Program-made: the position numbers and the translations under genes | Assembly (NCBI GenBank): GCA_022510725.1 | Contig: JAFLSW010000002.1 | Coordinates: 104,467-168,466, forward strand | Direction: 5' to 3' | DNA from: Lachnospiraceae bacterium | GTDB taxonomy: Bacteria; Bacillota; Clostridia; Lachnospirales; Lachnospiraceae | Length of the DNA: 64,000 bases | In this document: piece by piece, positions 43,492 to 52,703 of the stretch | Position numbering within the stretch: position 1 is the first letter of the stretch | Layout: each line of letters starts with the position of its first letter | Notes under the pieces: model-generated | What the model was told of the DNA's origin: nothing | The model's database searches: none | Seen by the model: only the letters and a program-made list of their open reading frames with translations

Positions 43492-43884
43492 CTAGGAAGC
43501 GCTGTCGGGGAAAGCGATATCCACTGCTTCGTCATCGCTTACAGGCATATCTTTCGGCTGTGTAAACCGATCTACCAGATCAGGAACCATATCAATGATC
43601 TTTGTGATAGAATCCTGGTTTTTGATATTGACCAGTTTGGTCTGCCCATTTCTGATAACCAAAACCGCACTGGGGGTCATCTTTCCGCTTAAGGCACCAC
43701 CGCCAAAATTTTTCTTGTCGTTGGAATTGGCTCCGGCACCTACGCCAAAGGTTACATCCACCAAAGGAAGGATAATGGTATCACCGATCTGAGTAGGCTC
43801 TCCTACCACCGTTTTGGTGGAAAGAAATGTTTCCATTCCCTTCATTAGTGATGTTACTACATTTCCGAAATTGTTTTCGCTCAT
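43492..43884 (-). CDS. gerW: GerW-family spore protein (YtfJ)
   Basis: 130 aa. Family blocks: VVGEPTQIGDTIILPLVDVTFGVGAG and GGALSGKMTPSAVLVIRNG. In Bacillus GerW is needed for germination in response to some nutrients. Its ATG overlaps the DUF2953 stop by four bases; ytfI/ytfJ pairs of this kind are usual in spore-formers. It suggests, but does not prove, that the host sporulates. Confidence 0.92.
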   Translation of the reverse strand: MSENNFGNVVTSLMKGMETFLSTKTVVGEPTQIGDTIILPLVDVTFGVGAGANSNDKKNFGGGALSGKMTPSAVLVIRNGQTKLVNIKNQDSITKIIDMVPDLVDRFTQPKDMPVSDDEAVDIAFPDSAS

Positions 43885-44825
43885 GTTGTTCCTCCATTTA
43901 ATATATCATTTACTTCTGCATTCAGTTTCCTTAAATACTTCAGATCTTTATCAAATAAAACTTTCCATGCCACATAAATAAACTTGATGCCGCGGATATG
44001 TCCTTTAGCCGTAAGGGAAGCCTCCAATACCCGGTTTTCAAAATCCGGTACACAGATCAGATGCTCTCCCCATAAACCGATAAACATCCAGTAATATCCC
44101 ATGATCTTTCCGGTAAGGCTGGGATCGTCAAATCCCAATTTCACATAGGCTTTCCATTTTCTGGGAAGGATATGCAACAGCAGGGAAATGATCTGTCCTT
44201 TTGCTTTACTGATCCCGTTCTTTGTCTGCTCCCGCCCTAATACTGTGATCCATGCATCTGCCTTCTTCTTCAGATCAAGTCCTTTTTGATAGATATCTTT
44301 TACTTTTTGGATCAAGGTAAGGATCGTTTGCTTTAACTGCTCAAACAGTTTTTTGAGCCGCTCTGTCAATTTCAGTTTTTCTTCCTGTTCTCCCTGATCC
44401 TCCTGATCGAAAACTTTTTGATCAACTTCGTTTTCATTTATCGTCTGATCCATGTTTTTCTTTTCTGTACTTTTAATATCCTTGGATAGTGCAGGCTTGG
44501 TATCAGTCTTTTTTGCAGGCTTGGCTTTTTTAGGCTTTTCAGACTGCTTGTTTTTCTTTGGCTTTGGCCGCAGAAAATCTATAATGGGAATCCCCAAAAT
44601 GCGGAGAACACATTTCTGTTTTTCCTTTTGGTAGCTTAATGTAACGGTAATAAGATAAAAAAGCCATCCTACTTTTACTTTTGCATTGATCTCGGTTTCA
44701 TAAGCAGCATTGATACGATAAGTGACCGGACAAAAAACCACCAGTACCAATAAAAGCAGAATCAGGCCGATCACCACTAGCAGCAGGATTCCGATTATTT
44801 TTAAAATCAACAATACTACATCCAT
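43881..44825 (-). CDS. DUF2953 membrane protein (YtfI-like)
   Basis: 314 aa. Hydrophobic N-terminus (about 3-32), a Lys-rich low-complexity linker (about 95-150, KPKKNKQSEKPKKAKPAKK), then a C-terminal domain with LKLGFDDPSLTG-type and GIKFIYVAWK stretches of DUF2953. It neighbours gerW as YtfI does YtfJ. Role unknown; membrane partner of GerW is an inference. Confidence 0.85.
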   Translation of the reverse strand: MDVVLLILKIIGILLLVVIGLILLLLVLVVFCPVTYRINAAYETEINAKVKVGWLFYLITVTLSYQKEKQKCVLRILGIPIIDFLRPKPKKNKQSEKPKKAKPAKKTDTKPALSKDIKSTEKKNMDQTINENEVDQKVFDQEDQGEQEEKLKLTERLKKLFEQLKQTILTLIQKVKDIYQKGLDLKKKADAWITVLGREQTKNGISKAKGQIISLLLHILPRKWKAYVKLGFDDPSLTGKIMGYYWMFIGLWGEHLICVPDFENRVLEASLTAKGHIRGIKFIYVAWKVLFDKDLKYLRKLNAEVNDILNGGTT

Positions 44826-44827
44826 AT

Positions 44828-45172
44828 TTAATATTTCCTGTTATATCCGGTAAAATTCATTTCCTTTTCCTGTAAAAACAAATTTTTGAATTGACAGGTT
44901 CCGTACCTTGCAGAAAAATCTTCTATCATTTTTATTACCAGCTCTACAGCGCTGTCATAGGTAGCGGCAAGCCCAATGATCAATAGTTCCTGAACGGGAT
45001 AGGCTTTTTGTTTAAAAGAATAGCCGGGAATCAGGTCAAAATAATCTTCTCCCGCTGATACTGTGATCACATAGACCCCGGTAAGACCGCCGTGATACTT
45101 TAGTTTTCGTATGATCTTTTTTTTGCGGGAATCCGTTTCCCCATCACAATATAGTTTTTTATAAATATGCAT
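44828..45172 (-). CDS. unknown small protein
   Basis: 114 aa from the ATG at 45172 following GGGGGA (the track begins at an upstream TTG). It has GLTGVYVITVSAGEDYFDLIPGY and a helical middle LLIIGLAATYDSAVELVIKMIEDF. It lies two bases upstream of the DUF2953 gene in the same orientation, so it heads the gerW transcription unit. I recognise no family. Confidence 0.7.
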   Translation of the reverse strand: MHIYKKLYCDGETDSRKKKIIRKLKYHGGLTGVYVITVSAGEDYFDLIPGYSFKQKAYPVQELLIIGLAATYDSAVELVIKMIEDFSARYGTCQFKNLFLQEKEMNFTGYNRKY

Positions 45173-45217
45173 ACTATCCCCCAAAGTGCCACTAACACCA
45201 GTTTATCATATGCGCCA

Positions 45218-45243
45218 TAAAAAAGGAAGGCAAAAAGCCTTCC
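45218..45243 (-). terminator. terminator of the Nudix/CheX/CheY unit
   Basis: On the minus strand GGAAGGC, TTTTT loop, GCCTTCC, followed by TTTTTT. Confidence 0.9.
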
Positions 45244-45250
45244 CGATTGC

Positions 45251-45703
45251 TTAAAAATATTTTTTGTTTCCCCACAGATTTGCTTTTTTCAAATCCAGAT
45301 ACTCGTTATAGGCCCTTTCCAAAATCTGCTTTTCGTTTTCAAACTTCAGCAAATGGTATGCTTCATGAAATTTGTAAAAACCGGAATCCATGAAATGCTC
45401 TTCCCGCTGGGGTTTGCTGTAATAGCTGTCTCCCATCATCAGATACCAGTGCACTTCCTTCAGAACCGTATCTTCCGGTACATGGAAAGAATATTCGCTT
45501 TTTCCTACATATTTGATCACAGATGCCTTTGCACCGGCCTCTTCCATGACTTCACGCAGCGCCGTATCTGCAAATTCTTCGCCTGCTTCAACGGTTCCTT
45601 TGGGCAAAACCCATCCTTCATATTTGTATTTGATATTTTTGTATAAAAGAAGGATCTTTCCTCTATATATCACGATGCCGCCACAGCTTGTTGCTTCGAT
45701 CAT
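45251..45703 (-). CDS. Nudix hydrolase
   Basis: 150 aa with Nudix box GTVEAGEEFADTALREVMEEAG. N-terminus EATSCGGIVIYRGKILLLYK and the middle WVLPKGTVE are typical of the diadenosine polyphosphate or MutT-like branch. Substrate unknown. Placed downstream of the CheY-like gene and closed by a strong terminator. Confidence 0.88.
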   Translation of the reverse strand: MIEATSCGGIVIYRGKILLLYKNIKYKYEGWVLPKGTVEAGEEFADTALREVMEEAGAKASVIKYVGKSEYSFHVPEDTVLKEVHWYLMMGDSYYSKPQREEHFMDSGFYKFHEAYHLLKFENEKQILERAYNEYLDLKKANLWGNKKYF

Positions 45704-45745
45704 TGCAATTCCTCCTGCAGCCGCCTTATGCCGGATGCTGATATT

Positions 45746-46108
45746 TTATTTGGCAGCCATTTTGGAAATGACCGAAATGATCTCTGATTTATCGAATGGC
45801 TTTGTCAAGAAATCATCCGCACCCAGCTTAATGCAGTCTATCATTTTACTTTTTTGTCCTGCTGCGGTAATCATGATCACTTTTTCATCAGACTTCATCG
45901 CCTTGATCATTTTTAAAGCTTCTATACCGTCTAATACAGGCATGGTAATATCTAAGGTAACGATATCCGGCTTGTTGGCTTGAAATTTTTGTACACCTTC
46001 TTGTCCGTTTACCGCTTCATCTATGACTGTATGACCACCTTCTTCCAATATCTGTCTTAAGATTTTCCGTGACGTTCTGGAATCATCAACAATTAAAATG
46101 TTTGCCAC
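45746..46108 (-). CDS. CheY-like single-domain response regulator
   Basis: 120 aa receiver domain alone: acidic pair in LIVDDSRTSRKILRQIL, phosphoacceptor Asp in VTLDITMPVLDG, the Thr in MITAAGQ and the Lys in FLTKPFD. It lies 13 bases after the CheX-like gene, a pairing where the phosphatase domain resets the receiver. No CheA or flagellar gene is in the window, so its kinase is elsewhere. Confidence 0.92.
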   Translation of the reverse strand: MANILIVDDSRTSRKILRQILEEGGHTVIDEAVNGQEGVQKFQANKPDIVTLDITMPVLDGIEALKMIKAMKSDEKVIMITAAGQKSKMIDCIKLGADDFLTKPFDKSEIISVISKMAAK

Positions 46109-46121
46109 TTCTAAACCCTCC

Positions 46122-47015
46122 CTAATCTATAGAAATATCTGAGTCTACTGATAAAATAAAATTAATATGATCATCACCGATGGAGATAGGGAACACACAG
46201 AATTGCCGTCCCTTTAATACTACAGGGTGATCATAAAATTCCGGAGGAACCATGTCGATATCCAACCCATCCGCACAAAGGTCTGTTGCAAAAAGACCGT
46301 TAATACAGTTGGTGAATTCACCTACCGCATCCAGTGCGTCAATATCTACCTGCTCAAATTCTTCTTCCCCAAATGGAACAGCAATAGATAACAAACTGTT
46401 TCCGGATCCGGCAAACCCGGAAATGATCTTGTGATCCCCAACCATCATCTGCATAGCAAAATTATCTGCATTTAACTCGTCCACGAGAAATGCTTTGGAT
46501 ACAGATGCATAGGAATTGATCACTCGCCGCAGTGTCCTTACCGCAATAGCACAAAGTTTGTCGTATAATTCCGAATTGGATGGCAAAAACAATTTAACAG
46601 TACGATCTATATCGCCGCTTACTAAAGCATCCATATCCGACTGGGTAAAACTCTGTTCCTCCTTGTATTCAGTTAATGCTTCATCCACCTCTTCCAAGGT
46701 CATCGCATCCTCATCAATCAGAGTCTGTACAAAAAGCATATATATGTTTCCCTGCTTTTTTAACAGCTGAGAAACCTGTTCTTCTGTAAGATATCCCCTC
46801 TCTACCGCAATATCGCCAAAGCGCTTATCCATGAGCGATTGCAAATGATTTACTTCATCCGCCTGCTCTTTGGACATCAACTTTTCTGCTACAGCAATTA
46901 ACCCCAATTTCACTCTAGCTTCTCGCTCTTGTTCGATAACCTTGGAAAGCTGCTCTTTTGAAATACGTCCTGTCTGGACCAAATAGTTACCGAATATTTG
47001 ATCAAACATACCCAT
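46122..47015 (-). CDS. CheX/CheC-like phosphatase domain with N-terminal MshEN-like region
   Basis: 297 aa. The first 130 residues hold two MshEN-like repeats (GNYLVQTGRISKEQLSKVIEQE; FGDIAVERGYLTEEQVSQLLKKQ), a fold that binds c-di-GMP in type II secretion ATPases. The C-terminal half (about 150-297) resembles CheX: DAVGEFTNCINGLFATDL supplies the E-xxx-N phosphatase pair. It probably dephosphorylates the adjacent CheY-like protein. GGAGGG stands close to the first ATG; the second (47009) is equally possible. Confidence 0.75.
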   Translation of the reverse strand: MGMFDQIFGNYLVQTGRISKEQLSKVIEQEREARVKLGLIAVAEKLMSKEQADEVNHLQSLMDKRFGDIAVERGYLTEEQVSQLLKKQGNIYMLFVQTLIDEDAMTLEEVDEALTEYKEEQSFTQSDMDALVSGDIDRTVKLFLPSNSELYDKLCAIAVRTLRRVINSYASVSKAFLVDELNADNFAMQMMVGDHKIISGFAGSGNSLLSIAVPFGEEEFEQVDIDALDAVGEFTNCINGLFATDLCADGLDIDMVPPEFYDHPVVLKGRQFCVFPISIGDDHINFILSVDSDISID

Positions 47016-47069
47016 ACCCTCCTTTGGTAAATTACTAATATTTTACTATAATTCTCAAAAAAAAGATAG

Positions 47070-48551
47070 TCATTTTGAAAAATATACATCAAATAGTCTT
47101 TTTGCCATGGGAACGGCATATTCTCCGCCGGAACCGGCGCCTTCCACGATAATGGTCACGCAGATCTGAGGATCATCTACGGGAGCAAACCCCGTGAACC
47201 AGGCATGGCTGTCTTCTTTATTTTCACTGTATTCGGCGGAACCGGTCTTTCCTGCCGCCGTATAGGACTGCCCCCTTAGTCCCTTTGCTGTTCCGCTTTC
47301 CACTACACCTGACATCATATCTGTTAAAAAGGCCGCCTCATCTTCCGTCATAATGGAAGCATAGACTTCCGGACGATACTGTTTCACCGTACTGCCGTTA
47401 TAGTTTTGGATGGAATCGATCAGATAAGGCGTCATGACCACTCCCTCATTGGCAATGGCACAGGTGATCATATTTAACTGCAACGGTGAAACCTGGGTCT
47501 TTCCCTGTCCGATGGAGGTCTGCATCACATCATAAGATGTGGCATTTGTTCCAAGGACATAACTGCCTTTTGCAGTGGAATAAGGCAATCCCAAACTTTG
47601 ATTAAAAAGCAGATCTTCATTGGTAGTCATAAGACCTGTCAGATCCAGGGATACGCCAATATTGGCAAAGGAGGAATTACAGGATTTTTCAAAGCTTTCC
47701 CGAAACCCTACTCTGCCATGAGCGGAACCGTGATAACAGTTGATCCGGTGACCTTCATAAGTGAAGGAGCCTCCGCATTGATAGTGATAAGAAGAAATAT
47801 CTCCCCCATTTTGTCTGTAATATGCCAGGGCGGTTACGATCTTATAGGTAGAACCTGGAGGATATAGTCCCTGGGTAGCACGATTTAACAATATACTGTT
47901 CCCCTCTTCGTTGGTAACCTCATCCCAAATTTCCGCAATCTCATTGGGATCAAAATCCGGTTTGGAAACCATGGCTAAGATCCTGCCTGTAGAGGGCTCT
48001 GTTACAATGATCGCTCCATCATATACGCCTAATGCATCATATGCAGCCTGCTGTAAGGAGAGATCCAAAGTGGTAACCACATTGTCTCCGATATTTTTCT
48101 GGGCAGAAAGCTCATTTTGGATTTTCTCGTTAATAGATGCGTTGGAGGTTAAAAGAGCAATATTACCCAAATATTCCACACCTGTTTTTCCTTTGGTGGA
48201 ATATCCTACCACATGGGAAAATAAAGAACCATATGGATATACCCTCTTTTCGTTTCCGTCATCACCGCGGACTGTTTGGGCCAGGACTTCACCGTCTGCA
48301 GTCAGTATCTTACCCCTGACATTTTTGGAAGCCAGCAGTTCCTGACGGGGATTATAAGAATTATTGATAGCAGTTTCACTTTTTGCATAAACAAAGTAAA
48401 TCTCATTACCGATAACGGCAAACATCAACAAAACAAACAAATAGGTAATGATCCACAATTCTCTGTTGCGATATTGTTTCTTTTTTGTTTTTTTCTCCTT
48501 TGTGTTTTCCTGATTCAACTTTTCTTCAGTATCTGTTTTCTTTTTTGCCAT
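47070..48551 (-). CDS. class B penicillin-binding protein (PbpA/FtsI type)
   Basis: D,D-transpeptidase of peptidoglycan. 493 aa from the ATG at 48551, six bases after AGGAGA; the track ORF starts ten codons earlier. A basic tail, one membrane anchor (about 34-54), a pedestal domain, and the transpeptidase with PPGSTYK (SxxK), SCN and GKTGSAEY (KTG). It follows an FtsW/RodA-type gene with a 26-base overlap. SEDS-PBP pairs polymerise and cross-link peptidoglycan together. Confidence 0.92.
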   Translation of the reverse strand: MAKKKTDTEEKLNQENTKEKKTKKKQYRNRELWIITYLFVLLMFAVIGNEIYFVYAKSETAINNSYNPRQELLASKNVRGKILTADGEVLAQTVRGDDGNEKRVYPYGSLFSHVVGYSTKGKTGVEYLGNIALLTSNASINEKIQNELSAQKNIGDNVVTTLDLSLQQAAYDALGVYDGAIIVTEPSTGRILAMVSKPDFDPNEIAEIWDEVTNEEGNSILLNRATQGLYPPGSTYKIVTALAYYRQNGGDISSYHYQCGGSFTYEGHRINCYHGSAHGRVGFRESFEKSCNSSFANIGVSLDLTGLMTTNEDLLFNQSLGLPYSTAKGSYVLGTNATSYDVMQTSIGQGKTQVSPLQLNMITCAIANEGVVMTPYLIDSIQNYNGSTVKQYRPEVYASIMTEDEAAFLTDMMSGVVESGTAKGLRGQSYTAAGKTGSAEYSENKEDSHAWFTGFAPVDDPQICVTIIVEGAGSGGEYAVPMAKRLFDVYFSK

Positions 48552-49860
48552 GGCTCTCTCCTTCTTCAACTTGAATGCCATATAAGCCCTGAATCACACA
48601 GAATATGATCAGGGAGGTCAACACACTGCTTCCGCCATAGCTGACCAAAGGCAAAGTAACACCGGTCAAAGGGATCAATCTTGTTCCGCCGCCGATGGTT
48701 AAAAATATCTGAAATATATAGACAATGGCCAGTCCCGTTGCAATAAGGCGGTAAAAATCATCTTTTAAATGCATTGCCACGCTCATAAAAGCAATAAAGC
48801 AGCTGACACATACCAACACCAGGCAAATACTGAAAAAGACGCCTAATTCTTCAGCAATGGCGGAAAAGATAAAATCCTCTTCCACATAAGGAATAGATGT
48901 GGGATTGCCCTGATAGAGTCCCATACCGAACCATCCGCCTGTACCGATGGCAAAAAGAGACTGGGTGATCTGATAACCGGAGCCGTCTATATGGGTCCAG
49001 GGATCCGTCCAGGCCTCCAGCCGCACCTGTACATGAGAGAACAATTTAGAGGCAATGATACCTGCTCCGCAACCGGCTCCGATGCCAAGAATAAAATAAA
49101 TATAGTTTTTGGTTGCCACAAATACCATGACCACATAAACCACAAAGAAGATCAGAGCACTTCCCAAATCCCTGGAAATGACTAAAATGATCACATGAAG
49201 CGCCGCTATTAAAGTGGTAATGCACACCTGTAAGAAATCTTTTGATTTGGAAAACATGCCTGCTGTAAAAAAGACAAAAAGTATTTTAACAAATTCTGAT
49301 GGCTGGAAGGAAAACCCGGCGATGGTATAAGATATTTTAGAGCCATTGGTAACGGCTCCCAATACCAGTACGACAGACAAGGCCAAAGCTCCAAGCAGGC
49401 CATACAGCCAGGTAAATTTATCCAGAAATCGAAATTTCTTGATCAGGTAAGGTATGAACATGCAGACAAGCAGGGACACAGCCGCAATTTTAAACTGTCT
49501 CACTGCCCTGTCAAAATGCAGTCTGGTCAGCATGACAAAACCAATAGACAGCAACATGCACATATTATTTAGCAGCAGCTTATTGGAATTGCGGTAAATA
49601 ACCCGGAAAAGCGCAATAACAGAAAACAATAAGATCTGTTGAAATCCATAAAAAATAATATAGCTTAAGTCTCCTGTTTCCAGGCATATGGCTGCAAAGG
49701 AGACAAAGTGAACAATGAACATACAGATGATCTGTCTGGTATAAATGCCTTCTTTGCGAGTTTCATCCTTCCCCCTGAATGCGGCAAAGGATTCATAGGT
49801 AAAAATCGCCATAAAGATTGCAATGACATATTTGGATAAGTCAGAAATGATCAAAGCCAT
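48526..49860 (-). CDS. SEDS-family glycosyltransferase (FtsW/RodA/SpoVE)
   Basis: Polytopic membrane peptidoglycan polymerase that uses lipid II. 444 aa, about eleven hydrophobic segments, with family blocks FQPSEFVKILFVFF, RDLGSALIFFVVY and GVTLPLVSYGGSSVL. It partners the downstream class B PBP. Whether it serves elongation, division or sporulation cannot be told from sequence. The start is two bases from the U32 gene. Confidence 0.93.
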   Translation of the reverse strand: MALIISDLSKYVIAIFMAIFTYESFAAFRGKDETRKEGIYTRQIICMFIVHFVSFAAICLETGDLSYIIFYGFQQILLFSVIALFRVIYRNSNKLLLNNMCMLLSIGFVMLTRLHFDRAVRQFKIAAVSLLVCMFIPYLIKKFRFLDKFTWLYGLLGALALSVVLVLGAVTNGSKISYTIAGFSFQPSEFVKILFVFFTAGMFSKSKDFLQVCITTLIAALHVIILVISRDLGSALIFFVVYVVMVFVATKNYIYFILGIGAGCGAGIIASKLFSHVQVRLEAWTDPWTHIDGSGYQITQSLFAIGTGGWFGMGLYQGNPTSIPYVEEDFIFSAIAEELGVFFSICLVLVCVSCFIAFMSVAMHLKDDFYRLIATGLAIVYIFQIFLTIGGGTRLIPLTGVTLPLVSYGGSSVLTSLIIFCVIQGLYGIQVEEGESHGKKENRY

Positions 49861-49862
49861 TT

Positions 49863-52100
49863 TTATAGGATTCCTTTCTTGTAGTGCCCTTTTGTAAAGT
49901 CAGCAGGGATATGAGGTCTGGAGCCCAAAAAGCCGTCAAGCACTGCATTTACCTGCTTTTTATTTTCTATGGTAAAGGAAATTTTTAAAGTATCACAGCA
50001 GATCCGTTTCCATTCCGCATGAAGGGAGACGGGTACACTGTTGTATATGGTGTTTTCACAAAGCCTGCAATCATTTATTACAGGCAGATTTTTCCCCATT
50101 CTGTCTTTGATATAAAAGATATCGCTTGTATGGTTACATCGATCACAGGTTTTTTTTATGCAGTTTGCAGACTGCATAAAAGGAATGTGACCATATATGA
50201 GATATTCTGATTGCAATTCTTCAGTATCAGGAAGTTGTCTGATCTTATCATACAGAGCATGCCATTCTTTTTCGGAAAGCTCATATGGAGCCGTTATGCG
50301 GGAAAGCCCCCATTCCTTTAATAAGCATACTGCCTCATAATTGGCCGCATACAGGGAAAAATCTCCTGACAGCGTTTTGGTTTCCGGAAGAATGCCGCTG
50401 TTTGCCAGTTTTTCTTTTATATAGCAGAGTGCATCCAGGCTGCCACAGTAAAATCCATGAAAAAATGCAAGATCTTCATCGTGCAACAATTCATCGCAAT
50501 ACGCAGCTGCCCGTTCTCTGAAAACCCTTGGCAGAGACAGATGACAGGAAAGCTTATGAGAAGCACAGCATTTTTTTATGCGTTCTCTTTGCTCACATTC
50601 CTCCCACAGGGAAGTGGAAATAACCAGGTTTACCTCTCTGCCGGACAGATTTACCCGATCCAGAAAATCCAGTATGCCGTAAAGTTGTTCCATGAACAAT
50701 ATATGAATGGCCAAAGCCCTATCCCCTGCTTTTGCCTGTTTCGCTACAGCATGAGATTCTGCTTGGAATAATTGCCCTATTTTCCCATCGGTTTTAGAAC
50801 GCTCATATTCTCCTGCAAGAAGAGAAAAGAAGGCATCTAAGGCATCCCGTCTTAAGGCATTTAAGTCTTTGATGGGAATAAATACATCTTTGCTCATTAT
50901 AACTGAAATATCCATAAAATGAAACGGGGTATTTCCTGTTTTTTCAAGCTGTCGTATCATTTCATCTTCAGTAACAGGACGATTCACCGCTTTTTCTACA
51001 ATCTTTCCCTCTGCTTTCAAACAGATGCCTTTTTCAGTTTGGATTTCTAAGGCAAGGGGATATCCTTCTTTTGCAAAGAGTTTTCCTGTAATGGGGAGCT
51101 GTCTGTTTTTATCCAGAAAACATTTTTTAATCCACTCAAACTCTTTTTCATCTCCTGTTACATAGCCCGGTTTGTCAAAAGTAATCATTTCTTTTCCGTT
51201 ATGACGCTCATAATAACCGTTTTCTAACTCGGTGCGTACATAGAGATCCCTTAGAAGCTGCAGATCCTTTGGATCGATCTTGACGGATTCTATGGGCATT
51301 GCTTCCCGGTTTTCGCCGCAATTTTCATATAGATCCAGATATTTTCCGTATATTGCCGTAACGCCGGCAACATAATAGGGATTTTTCATTCTGCCTTCTA
51401 TCTTGAAAGAATCCATGCCGGAAGAAACCAGTTTAGGAAGGATAGGCAGGGTACACATATCCTTTAGGCTTAAAGGATACCCCTTATGTCCAAATGCTTC
51501 ATAAGGCAGGCGGCAGGGACCGGCACACCGTCCTCTGTTGCCGCTTCTCCCTCCCAAAAAACTGGAAAAGAGGCACTGACCTGAATAACAGTAACACATG
51601 GCGCCATGGATAAAGGTTTCTATTTCTATACCGGTTTTATCCTTGATCCGGACCAGTTCCTCTATAGATAGTTCCCTTGCCGGTACGATCCGGCTTACAC
51701 CATATTCTTTTAACAACGCAGCACCGTAGGAACCGGTAATACACATCTGGGTGCTGGCATGAAGCGACAGGCCGGGAAAAACTTTCTTGATCAGAGAAAG
51801 CGCGCCAAAATCCTGTACAATGACTCCGTCTAATCCGGCTTCATAAAAAGGCATCAAAAAATCTGCAAGGACCGAAAGTTCCTGTTCTTTTATGAGGGTA
51901 TTGACCGTTAAATAGATTTTGATACCAAATAAATGGGCATAGCGGATGGCATAACAGATCTCTTCCCCGGTAAAATTAGAGGCATAGGCTCTGGCACCAT
52001 ATGCTTCTCCGCCCAGATATATCGCATCCGCCCCGGCATTGACAGCTGCCATAAAGCAGTCCATATCCCCTGCCGGAGACAGCAGTTCTACTGTTCTCAA
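49863..52100 (-). CDS. U32 family protein (peptidase U32 / RNA hydroxylation type)
   Basis: 745 aa. The N-terminal half is a U32 domain with LSPAGDMDCFMAAVNAGADAIYLGG and the signature ETFIHGAMCYCYSGQC, GNRGRCAGPCR. Relatives RlhA and TrhP hydroxylate rRNA or tRNA; true protease activity is doubted. Cysteines of the signature probably hold a metal site; CDRCNHTSDI and CRLCEN near the end form another. The start is TTG at 52100, seven bases after AAGGAG; no closer ATG has a site. Confidence 0.9.
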   Translation of the reverse strand: MRTVELLSPAGDMDCFMAAVNAGADAIYLGGEAYGARAYASNFTGEEICYAIRYAHLFGIKIYLTVNTLIKEQELSVLADFLMPFYEAGLDGVIVQDFGALSLIKKVFPGLSLHASTQMCITGSYGAALLKEYGVSRIVPARELSIEELVRIKDKTGIEIETFIHGAMCYCYSGQCLFSSFLGGRSGNRGRCAGPCRLPYEAFGHKGYPLSLKDMCTLPILPKLVSSGMDSFKIEGRMKNPYYVAGVTAIYGKYLDLYENCGENREAMPIESVKIDPKDLQLLRDLYVRTELENGYYERHNGKEMITFDKPGYVTGDEKEFEWIKKCFLDKNRQLPITGKLFAKEGYPLALEIQTEKGICLKAEGKIVEKAVNRPVTEDEMIRQLEKTGNTPFHFMDISVIMSKDVFIPIKDLNALRRDALDAFFSLLAGEYERSKTDGKIGQLFQAESHAVAKQAKAGDRALAIHILFMEQLYGILDFLDRVNLSGREVNLVISTSLWEECEQRERIKKCCASHKLSCHLSLPRVFRERAAAYCDELLHDEDLAFFHGFYCGSLDALCYIKEKLANSGILPETKTLSGDFSLYAANYEAVCLLKEWGLSRITAPYELSEKEWHALYDKIRQLPDTEELQSEYLIYGHIPFMQSANCIKKTCDRCNHTSDIFYIKDRMGKNLPVINDCRLCENTIYNSVPVSLHAEWKRICCDTLKISFTIENKKQVNAVLDGFLGSRPHIPADFTKGHYKKGIL

Positions 52101-52130
52101 TATAACGCTCCTTATCTTACGCCTTTGCGT

Positions 52131-52161
52131 AAAAAAGACTGCTGCAAGATCCTGCAGCAGC
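52131..52161 (-). terminator. terminator of zapA
   Basis: On the minus strand CTGCTGCA and TGCAGCAG surround GGATCT and are followed within two bases by TTTTTT. Confidence 0.87.
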
Positions 52162-52176
52162 CGTATTTGATTGGTT

Positions 52177-52581
52177 TTATCTGCTATTTTTCAATTCAGC
52201 TTCCATGCGCATCATCTTTCTGGTGCCTTCATTTAATTCTTCCTGCATGGATTTAATGCCTTTTTCCGTATTTTCAAGTTTGATCTGTGTGGAAATCAGA
52301 TCGTGCTTTAGGTCATAAAGCTCTTTTTCTTTGCGCTCCAGTTCCTCTTCTAATTTAGCGATCTTTTTCTTTGCCTGAAAATAATCGTCTGCAATATTTA
52401 ACTGTACCAATACATTTTTATAATCAACAGATTGTTTGCGGAAACTTTCTAATTTGTTGTATTCCGCAATTTTATTATTCAGATAAATGGCCACACGCTG
52501 CAGATACTCTTCGCTTTCACTGCCTCTTAAGGTATATACCTTACCGCCGATCATGACCTCTGTTTCTGTTTTTACTGACAT
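52177..52581 (-). CDS. zapA: cell-division protein ZapA
   Basis: Stabilises FtsZ rings. 134 aa: N-terminal ZapA domain (TEVMIGGKVYTLRGSESEEYLQRVAIYLNNKI) and a long C-terminal coiled coil (about 68-130). It has its own extended -10 promoter and terminator, so it is a single-gene unit between ruvB and the U32 gene. Confidence 0.92.
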   Translation of the reverse strand: MSVKTETEVMIGGKVYTLRGSESEEYLQRVAIYLNNKIAEYNKLESFRKQSVDYKNVLVQLNIADDYFQAKKKIAKLEEELERKEKELYDLKHDLISTQIKLENTEKGIKSMQEELNEGTRKMMRMEAELKNSR

Positions 52582-52648
52582 ACTATCTCTCCCTCGTACA
52601 CCGCAAACACAAGATGTGCCGCCTCATCTTCAATCAGATACCATATCT

Positions 52649-52676
52649 ATTATAGCAGAAACCTGAAAGAAAACAA
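52649..52676 (-). promoter_or_regulatory. zapA promoter
   Basis: TATAAT preceded by TGC (extended -10) on the minus strand, with TTGTTT 16 bases upstream. It is 70 bases from the zapA ATG. Confidence 0.65.
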
Positions 52677-52703
52677 CCGTTTTGGGAGAATTTTCTATTC
52701 TTT

